Origin: Phocoena phocoena
Taxonomy: Eukaryota; Chordata; Mammalia; Artiodactyla; Phocoenidae
Direction of reading: 5' to 3'
NCBI RefSeq assembly: GCF_963924675.1
Contig: NC_089226.1
Coordinates: forward strand, 51,539,124 to 51,603,123
Length of the DNA: 64,000 nt
Shown: positions 52,660 through 63,560 of the stretch, one piece after another
Layout: each line of letters begins with the position of its first letter
Numbering within the stretch: the first letter of the stretch is position 1
The notes under the pieces: generated by a model
The model's database searches: none
What the model saw: only the letters and a program-made list of their open reading frames with translations
What the model was told of the DNA's origin: nothing
Program-made: the position numbers and the translations under genes

Positions 52660-53040
52660 CTCATTAACTCAGTCATCCTTTATTTCTTTCAAGTAACATT
52701 AATTGAGCACTTCGTGTGTACAAAGTTCTATGCAAAGGGCCTGGTGGGCTGTAGACCTAAATAAGCTTTTTACCTAAAGAGAGAACACAAGCTTAAGTAT
52801 TGTGAGGCTAAGCACAATGATGATTGTAATCAAAGTGAAAGAGCCATGGGAACTTGAGGGAAGGTGGGGATTCATTCTGACTAAAGAACATAGGAAAACT
52901 TTACATGGAAGGATGCTTTAAAGCCCTGGTAATAGGAAAACAGAATGGCTACTGAGACTGATGAAACATCAAGGAAAACATATGGAAAAATGAAAACCCA
53001 TAATGTTGGGTTTGAATGTTGGAACCCATAATGTTGCTTG
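52660..53040 (-). repeat. probable ancient L2/L3-type repeat
   Basis: cattaattgagcacttcgtgtgtacaaagttctatgcaaagggcctgg leads into a diverged remainder. Direct repeats of aacccataatgttg occur at about 52996 and 53023. Confidence 0.45.
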
Positions 53041-53109
53041 GAATGTACTGAATAAACTAGCAGGGTAATAATCCCCTCCCCCGACTCTTTGCTTCTAGTC
53101 TATATTTCT

Positions 53110-53235
53110 GAGTTCTTATAAACAAGGATGCTCAGAAAAATCACTGGGGAGCTCCTTCAAAGCAGATACAGCTTGGCTCCACATCCTAGAGAGTCTATTT
53201 CAAGTGACAAAGGTTAGAGTTTGGACATGTATTTT
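53110..53235 (+). repeat. MER5-like hAT remnant
   Basis: gatgctcagaaaaatcactggggagctccttcaaagcagatacagcttggctccacatcc matches the MER5 central string at low identity. Confidence 0.6.
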
Positions 53236-53239
53236 TGTT

Positions 53240-53920
53240 GTGCCCGCTTAATTAAAAACCACAGCTATTTGTTAATTGTCAGATCAATGTGTATGCTTCC
53301 TCTCTCCTCTGGTATATCTTTGGAGCTTCCCAGTTTTTTCTCCATTTCTGCTTTCATAATACACTTTTGAGACATACCAGAAATAATTCCTCAGAAATGA
53401 AGGATGAGAAGAAGTATACAGGCTTAAATAGATTTATTACAAACAATTGTGGTTGTTACAGTCAGCACTTTAAAAAGATATATCCTAGGTCTTACCCTTT
53501 CATATCTTTGCTATGTATTTCTAAATACCCAATTATGTGTTTCATTAAACTATGTTCTTTATCACACAATGCAGAGGACAAGGAAAATAATCTCAAAGTA
53601 AAACTAGAAATATAAATCATGCATAATGTACTACTTTTGTCTACATATATCTATACACAAATAAGGAATCATTAGAAAACAGGTAGGGGTTTCCCTGACC
53701 CAGGTCTCTAACCTTGTCATTCAAAGCTAAGAGTGTAACTTGCTCCCTTATCACCCACCTCTGTCTTGGGAAACTCTCTGACCTCTTTCTTATTGTACCT
53801 CTCCAGGGTATACTTCTTAGTAGTCCTAAAGCCCTTCAGCCTTACAAGGGCACCATCTGTACTTCCTTAGCAAATCCTCTATCCATAGTCGATGTCTCTT
53901 AAAGCTTTTATGGTTGTTAA
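53240..53920. other. unique DNA, no gene seen
   Basis: The 108-codon frame at 53289-53615 has no domain and no coding-like neighbours. Confidence 0.4.
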
Positions 53921-53924
53921 AAGT

Positions 53925-53978
53925 GAACACACACACACAGAAGCACACACGTGTGTCTGTGTGCGTGTATATGTGTAA
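53925..53978. repeat. CA tract followed by TG tract
   Basis: gaacacacacacacagaagc then cacacacgtgtgtctgtgtgcg; mirror-type alternation around acgt. Confidence 0.85.
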
Positions 53979-54237
53979 AATCATAATTCCCCTGCTTACT
54001 GCACTTCCTTCTTCCTACACTCTTACTTCTCAGTAGAATTGCTGGTCACCACTTGGTTCCTCCACCACCTGTCTTCCATCCTTTCATCCCCTAAGATAAA
54101 TTTGCTGTGTGATGCAGAGTATTCCAGAGGAGCTCAGCTTGGGTCCTGCTTACACACTTTCCCACAAAATGGAAGTAAGGTATCAATGTAGAGAACTAGA
54201 AAGCAGCAGCACCAGATTTTGAGCTGAAGGGTTTTGC

Positions 54238-54276
54238 GGTCCAATACCATTCTGTATGAATGGTCCAATACCATTC
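54238..54276. repeat. 15-bp direct repeat
   Basis: ggtccaataccattc at 54238-54252 and again at 54262-54276, nine bases apart. Confidence 0.9.
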
Positions 54277-54283
54277 ATACATA

Positions 54284-54332
54284 TACCATATATATGTGTG
54301 TGTGTATGTGTGCGTGTGAGTGTGTGTATACA
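54284..54332. repeat. TG microsatellite
   Basis: tatatgtgtgtgtgtatgtgtgcgtgtgagtgtgtgtatac. The minus frame with THTHTH is its translation. Confidence 0.9.
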
Positions 54333-54389
54333 TAAAAAATATGGACCGAGAGAGAGAGATCCTTTTAGTTGATATTTAATGAACAAGTG

Positions 54390-55120
54390 CAATGAGTATG
54401 CCAGATCTTGGTCTAGGTTCTAAGGATACAATGCTTAACTAAAGTAAACACATTTCCATTTCTTAAGGAACTTGCAGTCTAGGAATAGAGGCAAATATTA
54501 ATCCACTTATCAAAGAAGTGTTAAATTACCATCGTGATAAGTCTGAAAAGAAAGGTAAATGCTTGTATATAATTTGTGTGTGTTGGGGGCGGGAGGTAAT
54601 ACGGACAGGAAGTCCAGCTTAGGTTTTTATGAAGAAGTAACTTGTAAGTGTATACATGAAAATGAATAGGAGTTTCCTAGGTAAGGTGGGATAAGAAGAG
54701 TATTCTATGGGGAATCGGGGTTCACAAAGGTTGTGGGACTTGAAACAGTATGAATTGTTTAAGGTGTTCAAAAAAGACCCCTTTGTGGGTTGAGGCTGAA
54801 GGTGTAAGACTCAGTAAGACCATGCGTGGTTAAATATTTGTATCATTTTGCCAGTGCAGTGGAAAGTCAGTGAAGGATTCTAAGCAGGGAGATGACAAAA
54901 AGATTCTGTTTAGAAAAGATGCCTCTGGCTGCAGAGTAGAGGAGATTGGGAGGAGGATAAAAGTAAATGTGAAGAGATTAGTTAGTCCTGTTTGTGGTCC
55001 TGTTGAGAGATCGTGAGAATTCACACTAAGGTTATGATATATGGAGAAATTTCAGTAGGCATAAAATCTGTTCAGGAAGTAAATCAACAGCAATTGGTGA
55101 TGGATCGGATTTAAGCTTGT
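54390..55120 (-). repeat. ancient L2/L3-type repeat, long copy
   Basis: gagtatgccagatcttggtctaggttctaaggatacaatgc, ttcttaaggaacttgcagtctagg, tgccagtgcagtggaaagtcagtgaaggattctaagcagggagatgac, agatgcctctggctgc and ttggtgatggatcgg. It is the clearest copy of this family here. Confidence 0.6.
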
Positions 55121-55124
55121 AGAA

Positions 55125-55415
55125 AGAAGAGAGATCAAGAATATCTCCTAGGTTCTTTATTTGTGTGAGTGGATGAAAAGTGTACCAATTTATTGAGAAC
55201 AGGAGAATAGAATAAGAATGTGTTGCTTCATTATTCTATTAATGATGGACGAATATATGAAAAATGCACAGTATACCAGTAATCAAAGGCATTCAATTAT
55301 CAGGCATATCTTGGATAATTGCTAAATGCGCCAAAACACACGATATTCTGAGGATTGAGAAAAAGTAAAAAACATACTAAAAAAATCTTATGTTGATCAC
55401 ATGTTGAAAATCACA
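55125..55415. other. unique or decayed DNA
   Basis: No recognised gene. Confidence 0.35.
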
Positions 55416-55419
55416 TGTT

Positions 55420-55530
55420 GATTTTTCCACTGATAAAGTTGGGATGATTAAATCTATTTACGAGTAAACTTTTATAATAATGTGGTCCATAGTAGATGCT
55501 CAATATAATATTTGTTGAATGAAACAGTGA
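55420..55530 (+). repeat. MIR 3' part
   Basis: cactgataaagttgggatgattaaatc ... gtccatagtagatgctcaatataatatttgttgaatgaa. Confidence 0.55.
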
Positions 55531-55534
55531 TAGT

Positions 55535-55995
55535 TCAAAGAGGCAAAGTATCCATAGTATTTGATGATTAGTAAGAATGCAGTATTTTATTTATTAATTT
55601 AGTTCAAAATAATATACAAAAACAAATAATTTGTAAATGAGAAAGAATCATAAACAAAGTGAGATTTCACTTTAATCCCAGAATAAGGCATGATTATATT
55701 CTTTATAAATTTAGTTTTGCTATCCCTCCATTCTCTCACACATCACACATGCACACTTGGCTTTAGAATCCAAGAAAGAGTTAACTCATTCTTAGTGGTG
55801 ACCACGTGAAGAGGCATATACACTAAGGAGTCTTAAAAGATGTATAATGAAGATGTGAGTTTTCTCCAACCACTTGAGTAATTTGGGCCACCAGGTGTCA
55901 CTACAGATTAAGCGACGGTGAAAGTCTTCCCACAGTGTAAATTCTACAGAGGCTTTTGACAAGGTAGGCAAATACAAGAGGATGTTAATATTTAA
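55535..55995. other. unique DNA, no gene seen
   Basis: No repeat recognised. The minus frame 55792-55977 has no domain. Confidence 0.4.
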
Positions 55996-55999
55996 AGAA

Positions 56000-56640
56000 A
56001 AATAATCGGGCAGTTGCTTTGACTTTTTTTTCTTTCCTTTTGCCCTTTCTCCAATGTATCTTGAAGAATTAAATTAAGAAAAATTGTTCCTGTTGCATAT
56101 ACTATCTAATTTTGCATAACTTTTGCCTTCTATCCTAATAAAAAAGAATAGATGTTACAGTCCAGCAGAGCATATTTTTTGTTTCAGCAATTTGTTTGAT
56201 TGTGAGCAATATTTTTCAAGCTCCATTTTTCTCTGACTTCATAAAAGAAGACTGTCCCAGCTCACTCATATTAATGACCCTTTACACAACTATCTTGCTT
56301 GTAAGGGGTACAGCTCAGGCTGAATACGTTTCCATTGTAGTGGCCACCTATAATGGGTAGTTAATCATGAAGAAAATTCATTAGCTGAATGTCACCAGAA
56401 ACCTGTGTCGTGTGGCAGATGAACAGGGGACAGCCAGTTTGAGTTTTAATTTCTGCAATGAGCTCTTGTTGTAAAACTCCTTTCCTCCATAGGAAATTGG
56501 ACAGAGAATTAACGACATGACAAATGGCTGGTGGAACTTGACAAGAGGCCTTGATTACAAGAGAGTTTATTTCTGTACGTATTTCCACAAATTCCTCATT
56601 GGAAGAAGTTATATTCTTGCATGCCCTGAATTTTACTTTT
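56000..56640. promoter_or_regulatory. candidate conserved non-coding block
   Basis: About 640 bases without any transposon signature, low-complexity run or tandem repeat, with TAAT/ATTA cores (gggtagttaatcatgaag at 56355-56372, cattagctgaatg at 56380-56392, gagaattaacgacatg at 56505-56520) and a balanced composition. This resembles deeply conserved developmental enhancers. The 75-codon minus frame (56361-56588) has no domain. Conservation is untested. Confidence 0.3.
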
Positions 56641-56789
56641 TAAGCAATGAAAACTAAGGAAATGAAAGCAGATACTGTCTTTGAGCAAGACTCAAAACTT
56701 TGGTCTTTGTTAACCGGAATTCTTTTGTGAATCAACTTCAGTTCCAACTTCTCGACAGAATACTGGATATGTCACATGTTAATGCAATA

Positions 56790-57090
56790 TTTATTCAAAA
56801 AATACTTCTTGAGAACCTACTGTACACCGGGTACTTTTCCAGGTGTTAGGGATGCATTAACGAATAAGACTGAAACTACGGGCCCTCATGAAGATTATCT
56901 ACTACTACAGAAGGATGGGGGGATATGGAGAGAGAAAATAAACAATTGAGCCATAAAATATTTTATACATGTTCTATAAAAAATACAGGTAGTACTATAG
57001 AAAGTAACTAGAAAGTGATGGAGCATAATGGGAGGAGGTAACCATATTAAGTTTCAAGCATCGGGGAGTGAAATGAAAAGGCTTCAACTT
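56790..57090 (-). repeat. ancient L2/L3-type repeat
   Basis: gagaacctactgtacaccgggtacttttccaggtgttagggatgcattaacgaataagactg, ctcatgaagattatctac, aagtaactagaaagtgatggagc. Confidence 0.6.
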
Positions 57091-57094
57091 TACA

Positions 57095-58020
57095 ACCTTT
57101 ACCTCCTAGCCTAAGAAAGAGATTGACTCCCTATTTCATTACCAACTTGAAAATTCTCAGTGAGGAATCTTGGCCCAGTTACTTATTATTAGAGCAATTA
57201 ATTCTGTCTAATAAGACAGGGTTTAAGTTAGCAAATAACTTCCAATAGAAGGACATGGTTGGTGTATGGTAGGAGTTCCCATAGGAAGGGGGGAACTGAA
57301 GGGCAGATGAAATAGTAGGTGTCTGCTGAAAGATTAAATGTAGATCTCACTAGATTTTGGCGCAGTTGACATACACATGCCTGACTGGCGATAGAGTGAA
57401 CAACCGGCACAAATCTTTTTAAAAGTAATTTAGCAAATCATTTCAAGAGCCAAAGGAATATTCACTCCTTCTTTGACCTATCACTGCATTCTGATAATGC
57501 ACACTATGAATTATATTTTGAAGGAAAAAACATGTATCCATTAAGATGCTTATTAAAGTGTCAGTTTAATAGTAAAAAATAAGAGACTGGGTACTTAACA
57601 ACATTTGGGAGGCTATGAATTTATGGTACATCACTCAGCATGATGAAATAATAAGTACTCTTCTTATAATAATTAAGAGCATTATGGAACAAAATGGACA
57701 ATTACAATAGTAAGATAAAATGAAAGCATGGTTTGAAGATATCTGTGGTTTCATTATTTTATATTAAGTATATGCATTCATATGGGAAAAAAACCAAAAC
57801 ATAGTAAAAGGGAGCTATTTATTTGATACATTTAATAAGGATCCTTGAAGATCTACACTGTTTTGCCGGGTCTGAGGGTGCAAAGAGGAATAGCTTTCCA
57901 TCAGTTATAGCTGTTCCATCAAGCTGTTGATGACCGGGAGGTCCCGTATATATGTATGTGGAAAGTAGGATAAATTACTTTGGTTTGTGAAAAGCTCACA
58001 GGGATGTAGGGAAAAGAGTG
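57095..58020. other. unique DNA, no gene seen
   Basis: A stretch at 57525-57800 has an MIR/L1-like texture but no firm match. Confidence 0.35.
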
Positions 58021-58024
58021 AATG

Positions 58025-58262
58025 AAGAGAGTATTTCTTGACCATCTAGTGTGTGTTAGGCCTCTTCTAGGGACTTTAATTTGTATATTTCCTTAAGTCT
58101 TAATGAAAAACCTATAATTTTGATTTTATCATGCCTGATTTATTTGTGGATAGACTGAAACTTTAAATAAATAATTTGAGTATGGTCACTGTTGCAATAA
58201 GTAGTAAATCCATATTTAAATATTTGGTTTTAGATCCCTAAACACATACTCTACTTTCTCCT
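58025..58262 (-). repeat. MIR SINE, diverged
   Basis: tttcttgaccatctagtgtgtgttaggcctcttctagg, tgatttatttgtggatagactgaaac, aataagtagtaaatccatatttaaa. Confidence 0.65.
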
Positions 58263-58269
58263 TGGGAAT

Positions 58270-58625
58270 ATTGAGTCAAAATGGGGAGAGAAAATTTAGG
58301 GAAATGAGGAGGATTTTCTCATAAAGGATTCACAGAGGAAATGGCTTTTGCTTTGGGTCTTAAGTGCAGAGGGAGAGCCTGTTAGGTCATTGTTCCAAGT
58401 TTGGGAAGCTGTATGTGCAAAGGCACTGAGACCTGAAGTGGCTCCATGTGATCAGCACATTACACATTTATAGTGGCTGGACACAGGAACCATATGAGGA
58501 AAGAGGTGGGACATGAGACCAGGAAGTTTGATTGAGGTCAAAGGGGATACAATGTAAATGCTCTGCTGGCCATAGTAAGGCGGTTGACCTTGATATCTGA
58601 GGTGGTGTAAAGCTAAAGGATCTTC
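58270..58625 (-). repeat. ancient L2/L3-type repeat
   Basis: ggattcacagaggaaatggcttttgctttgggtcttaag, tgtatgtgcaaaggcactgagacctgaag, tagtggctggacacaggaacc, gccatagtaaggcggttgaccttgatatc. Confidence 0.65.
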
Positions 58626-58629
58626 AAAT

Positions 58630-59120
58630 TTGTAAAGAGTGTGTTTGTTCCTTTGCCTAGCTGTACCTGGTCCAATTGCAGAAGCTGGAGACAGATACTA
58701 AAAAGGAAGGCCATCCATTACACCTCAAGCAAAAAATATTGTTACTATTGTTGACAGAATCATAGAAATTAGCATCAGAGCAGTTTGAAATTAGTTCTCT
58801 TGTACTCCGCAGTGCAGTATTTCTCTCTGTTCAATCCTGACTCTAGGCTGAATGGATTTGCTTATCAGTGTTGCTGCTTCTTGTTATTGTAGGTAGTTTT
58901 CCTTCTCTTTTTAGTTCTCTATCATCAAAGGTGTTGGTGTGAAAGTAGAACCTTTGTTTAAAATTTCATTAGCTATTTTGATAAAATATTCTTTCATTTC
59001 TAAGATTTTAAATGTACTCCTATGAGCTTTTATATTTCTAAATGGAGTAATTTTCTGAGGAGCCTTTTTATATAGTATATAATTTTAGCACTATTTTATC
59101 CATGCTGTGGCACTCAACCA
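58630..59120. other. unique DNA, no gene seen
   Basis: No recognised repeat or exon. Confidence 0.4.
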
Positions 59121-59125
59121 AGAGT

Positions 59126-59295
59126 TATATATGTGTGTGTGTCTATGCATATGTATGTATACACACATGCATACACATATACATATATGTATATGCACAC
59201 ATATATATGAACATATAGAAATATTCAATTATATATATCATATAGCAAAAATATTATATATATATACACATTTGTTATGTATATATGTATTATAT
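59126..59295. repeat. complex TG/TA/CA microsatellite cluster
   Basis: tatatatgtgtgtgtgtctatgcatatgtatgtatacacacatgc continues into alternating TA/CA sequence to about 59295. The frames 59107-59322 and 59225-59428 are its low-complexity translations. Confidence 0.88.
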
Positions 59296-59299
59296 TTTT

Positions 59300-60495
59300 G
59301 TAAGAATGTAGACCATGTTTAAAGATGTATCTGGAACTCCAGATCCTTGGAGTTACAGAACAGCAAAGTCTAGATCTGTATAGCTTAATTCTAGATTCAG
59401 TAATAATTAGAATTAAGATGTAGCCCAAGATGGGTTTTTCAATCTCTAACTTTCTATATTCTTTTTTAAAATCTTTCTATATTCTTATTCTAATATTTGT
59501 ACCTGCAGAGTTTTTCATCTTTTGAAAGTATACTGATATCATTGTTTGACTTCTCATGAAAGATAGGCTATATTCTCAACAAGACGTGTATTTTATGCAA
59601 ATGCCCTGGGTTATAAGGAAAGAATCCAAGAAAGACAAACAAAAAGAACCTTTGCAACATGAACAGAACTGTGCTTTAAGGCAACATTTTTCTAGGTTTT
59701 CCATGTGCTATCACTTTTCCTGAGGGACTTATCTTGGGGTTCATCACAGTAACAAATAACAGTGTTTCAGCATTACCACAATTTCGGATGGAAATAAAAT
59801 AGAACAAAGGCTGATGTCTTTAAAAACAAAAAATAAAACAAAACTTAAAGACTGAAAATGACTGAATTGTCTTGTTGGAAAACTTATAACTAAAAAAGTA
59901 AGAACCATGATACATTGATGTCTCTCCTCATTTTTTAAAGTAATCTGAAAACATGGAATATTTCAATAAGAGAAATTAAAGATTGATAGAGGGGTCAAGG
60001 ATAGTACATAAATAGTTATTGCATATAACACTAACATTTGTTAAATGGATTTTTCTGTAAATTTAGATTTAAAAAGTGAATTCAATTAAGGCAATAATAA
60101 GTTTCATTCTTCTGCTATTAAATGTATGTACCTACATGAGTAGGATAAGAAAATAAGTATATGGAAGAGGCTTTTCATACTAAAATGAATTACATGTTTT
60201 TAAGGTTATGATTGTTTTATTTAAGAAAATGAAGTTTCTATAACTTGGTAGAGTGTTTTTATACCTAGGAATTTCTCCTGTGTCAGCATCTCAGTGTTGG
60301 GGAACACACTGAATTTTTAGAGTTAAAGGCATGAACTAAGAAAGTGAGGAAAACTAGGTAGCTTAGCTATGCATTTGTATAAAAAAGATTAGATTTTTGG
60401 ACTTACTATTTTGTAACTTTAATAATAATATTGCTCACTTAATAATATTATCTTTTAATAATAATATTATATAAAATAATATTGATAATTATGCT
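59300..60495. other. unique AT-rich DNA
   Basis: No gene. An aataataatatt-type stretch lies at 60419-60485. Confidence 0.45.
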
Positions 60496-60499
60496 CACT

Positions 60500-60668
60500 A
60501 GACTACAGTAACTTAAGACATTATTTGCAGTCAGACAGATCTGAGTTCAAATTCAGTGTCTTCCATTTATGAGCTATGTAACCTTGGATATGTTGTTTAA
60601 TATCTCTGAATCTCAGAACACTCATCTACAAAATTTAAATACTAATAGTAGTATGTGTATTGAGTGAC
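60500..60668 (+). repeat. MIR SINE
   Basis: cagacagatctgagttcaaattcagtgtcttccatttatgagctatgtaaccttggatatgttgtttaatatctctgaatctcag. Confidence 0.85.
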
Positions 60669-60921
60669 TCATTGGATTTCTCTACCAATTTCAGTTTCTT
60701 TTTTGAAACACTAAAATTAAAGCAAAGTTCGAATTTCATGTTTTTGGAACTTTGGCAGATCCAATCTAGAATCTAACAGCTTAACTATCCTGGCAATATA
60801 ATTTTGTTTCTTTGAGCCATTTGAGACTCTTCTTCATTTCAGTTTCTCTAATCTCCACAAAATGCTAAAAACCTAATAGATACTAACAAAGAGAATTGTT
60901 TTAAACTGGATTTCTTTAGTG

Positions 60922-61080
60922 TATTAGGATAGGATAGTCTCTGCTGCAGTAACAAACTCTTAAGCCTCAATGACTTAAATATGGAAAGATTTATTTCTTG
61001 CTCATGCAAAATTTAGTGTAGATTGAGTGTCTCAGTTGAGACTTTCCCCGCAAACAGCGACTCAGAGTTTTTAGCTCCTT
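60922..61080. repeat. ancient interspersed repeat, family unresolved
   Basis: gtctctgctgcagtaacaaactcttaagcctcaatgacttaaatatggaaagatttatttcttgctcatgc resembles common LTR or DNA-repeat termini ('tgctgtaacaaa ... gtggcttaaaacaa ... tttatttctcgctcac'). Confidence 0.5.
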
Positions 61081-61084
61081 GAAC

Positions 61085-61550
61085 TTTGTGACACTACCAT
61101 TTGTCACTGTTGTAGAGAAGTAAGACAGAGAAACATGATATTTTTAACAACCAAGTTTGAAAGTAGATTGAAACCCCACTCCTCACATTGTATTGGCCAC
61201 ACTCAGTCACATGTTTTACAAAATAACTATAAAAGATGTTGAGAAATGTAGCCTTTCTGTTTACTCTCGAAGAAGAACATAGTGATAAGGTAACAAATAT
61301 GGTCTGATTTGCCCTAGACTGTCCCTTGGTTCTAGGCCAAGTAAGATAATTGCTCACCACACATGGTGCATTCTTAGAGTTGAAGAGTTGGAGCTGACAG
61401 TCTGGGAGACCAAAATGACTAGAGTTCACAGAACAGATACCATAGAGAAGAATGCTGCACAAAGAGAGAACTTCAGAGATTAGCAAAGGATCCACTTTGA
61501 GTGCTTAACTGAGTACTGGTCAGTGCATACATATGAGAAAACTACCTGAG
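61085..61550. other. unique DNA, no gene seen
   Basis: The 133-codon minus frame at 61094-61495 is the longest non-repeat frame in the window. It has no recognisable domain, no signal of codon bias I can judge by eye, and no flanking exon. Its N-terminal hydrophobic stretch is not followed by a convincing cleavage site. Confidence 0.35.
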
Positions 61551-61557
61551 GCTACAG

Positions 61558-61597
<40 letters not shown>
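61558..61597. repeat. perfect (CA) microsatellite, about 19 units
   Basis: Uninterrupted acacac run. It is the cleanest microsatellite here and probably length-variable. Confidence 0.97.
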
Positions 61598-61602
<5 letters not shown>

Positions 61603-61649
61603 CCAGCATTTCTACAGGGCCAGGAATAATGTATGTTTCCATCAGGCAT

Positions 61650-62475
61650 ATGAGAATAACTCATGATTCATGGGATACTGGGTAGAATATACTCAAGGGT
61701 TTTACCTCATTAGTGGGGGATAAATAACCCTAGACTGAGCACTTCCCTGATCCTGGATAATGTATATAAAACCCACACCTAAAAAGATCAGACTGTTTCT
61801 AAGTAATTTCAATGCAGTCCAGAATGAAGCTCAAGACTATATATTATAATATAAATATATCCACCACCAAACAAGGTAATGATCATTTTATTTAGCATCC
61901 AATCAAAAATGACCAAGCATGAAAAAATTAGGAGCACACAACCAGTAATGAAGAGAAAAATCAATAATTTGAAACCAAGCCAGAACTGAAAAAGATGTAA
62001 TTAGCAGCCATGAACACGTTTGAAAATTTAGAAGATATGGAAGAAGTAAGAAAATGATCAAATTGAATTTCTAGAGATCAAAACTTGAATGTTTTAGGTA
62101 AAAATTGCATTAGATAGAATTCCCAACAAATTAGTCTTGCAGAAGAAAAGATTAGAAAATTTGAAAATAAAAAGTATCAATAAAAACTATCCAAAGTATA
62201 AAAGAATAGGGGAGGAGGAGGTAGAAAAGGTTCCAGTGAGCTGTGAGACATTTTCAGTTGGCCTAATATATGTGTAACTGGAGTCCCATAAATAGAGGGT
62301 GTCAAAAAAAATTTGAAGAAACGATGGTTGAAAATTTTTAAATTTGAGGGAAACTATAAAGTGACATATATGAGAAGCTCAACAAATACTCAAGTACAAG
62401 GAAGATGAAAAATAAACCAAGGCACATTATTATAAAATGTTTAAAGCAATGATCAAAAAAAAAAAAATAAAAACA
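61650..62475 (+). mobile_element. ancient HAL1/L1M ORF1 fragment
   Basis: The order gatcctggataatgtatataaaa, atcaaaaatgaccaagcatg, aatgaagagaaaaatcaataatttgaaaccaagcc, cagaagaaaagattagaaaatttgaaaat, ctatccaaag, gtgtaactggagtccca, gaaaatttttaaatttgagggaaac and accaaggcacattattataaaatg follows a HAL1/L1M ORF1-type element. It is full of stops. A younger L1 begins where it breaks off. Confidence 0.75.
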
Positions 62476-62775
62476 TCCAGGAAGGAGACTTTCAAGATGG
62501 TGGAGGAGTAAGACGTGGAGATCAACTCCTTCCTCACAAATACATCAGAAATACCTCTACATGTGGAACAACTCCTACAGAACACCTACTGAATACTGGC
62601 AGAAGACCTCAGATTCCCCCCCCCAAAAAAATATATATATATGTTTTTTTCCTTTTTTCTTTTTGTGAGTGTGTATGTGTATGACTCTTTGTGTGATTTT
62701 GTCTGTATAGCTTTGCTTTTACCATTTGTCCTAGGGTTCTGTCTGCCCATTTTCTTTTACTAGTTAATTTTTTTT

Positions 62776-62786
62776 AATAATTTTTT
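62776..62786 (+). repeat. left target-site duplication of SINE in L1 5' UTR
   Basis: aataatttttt, repeated at 62987-62997. AT-rich, so partly ambiguous with the T-tail. Confidence 0.7.
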
Positions 62787-62986
62787 TTTTTCATGGTACA
62801 CGGGCCTCTCACTGCTGTGGCCTCTCCTGCTGTGGAGCACAGGCTCTGGATGCGCAGGCTCAGTGGCCATGGCTCATAGGCCCGGCCACTCCGCGGCATG
62901 CAAGATCCTCCCGGACCGGGGCACAAACCCGCATCCCCTGCATCGGCAGGTGGACTCCCAACCACTGCGCCACCAGGGAGGCCCTA
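62787..62986 (-). mobile_element. CHR-type SINE in the L1 5' UTR
   Basis: T-tail, catggtacacgggcctctcactg, the full body and the ccaccagggaggccc head. Frames on both strands belong to the SINE. It interrupts the region that would hold the L1 promoter and 5' UTR. Confidence 0.95.
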
Positions 62987-63019
62987 AATAATTTTTTATT
63001 TTAATAACTTTATTTTATT

Positions 63020-63045
63020 TATTTTCTTTCTTTCTTTCTTTTTCT
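63020..63045. repeat. TTTC microsatellite
   Basis: ttttctttctttctttctttttc, a short tetranucleotide run just beyond the SINE. Confidence 0.85.
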
Positions 63046-63560
63046 TCCTTTTCCTCTGAGCCATGTGGCTGACAGGCTCTTGGTGCTCTGCCCAGGTGTC
63101 AGGCCTGTGCCTCTGAGGTGGGAGAGCCAAGCTCAGGACATTGGTCCACCAGAGACCTCCTGGCTCCATGTAATATCAAATGGTGAAAGATCTCCCAGAG
63201 ATCTACATCTCAGCATGAAGACCCAGCTCCACTCAATGACCAGCAAGCTACATTGCTAGACACCCTAAGCCAAACAGCTAGCAAGACAGGAACACAACAC
63301 CACACATTAGAAAAGAGACTGCCTAAAATCATAATAAGGTCACAGACACCCCAAAACACACCACCGGACGAGGACCTGCCCACCAGAAAGACAAGATCCA
63401 GACACATCCACCAGAACACAGTCACCAGTCTGCTCCACCAGGAAGCCTACAGAACCCACTGAACCAACCTTAGCCACTGGGAGCAGACACCAAAAACAAT
63501 GGGAACTATGAACCTGCAGCCTGCAAAAAGGAGACCCCAAACACAGTGAGTTTAAGCAAA

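Noticed and set aside
61094..61495. 133-codon minus-strand frame as a novel small gene
   Set aside because: No domain, no splice context and no flanking promoter. A frame this long can occur by chance in 64 kb on six frames. Only transcript or conservation data could revive it.
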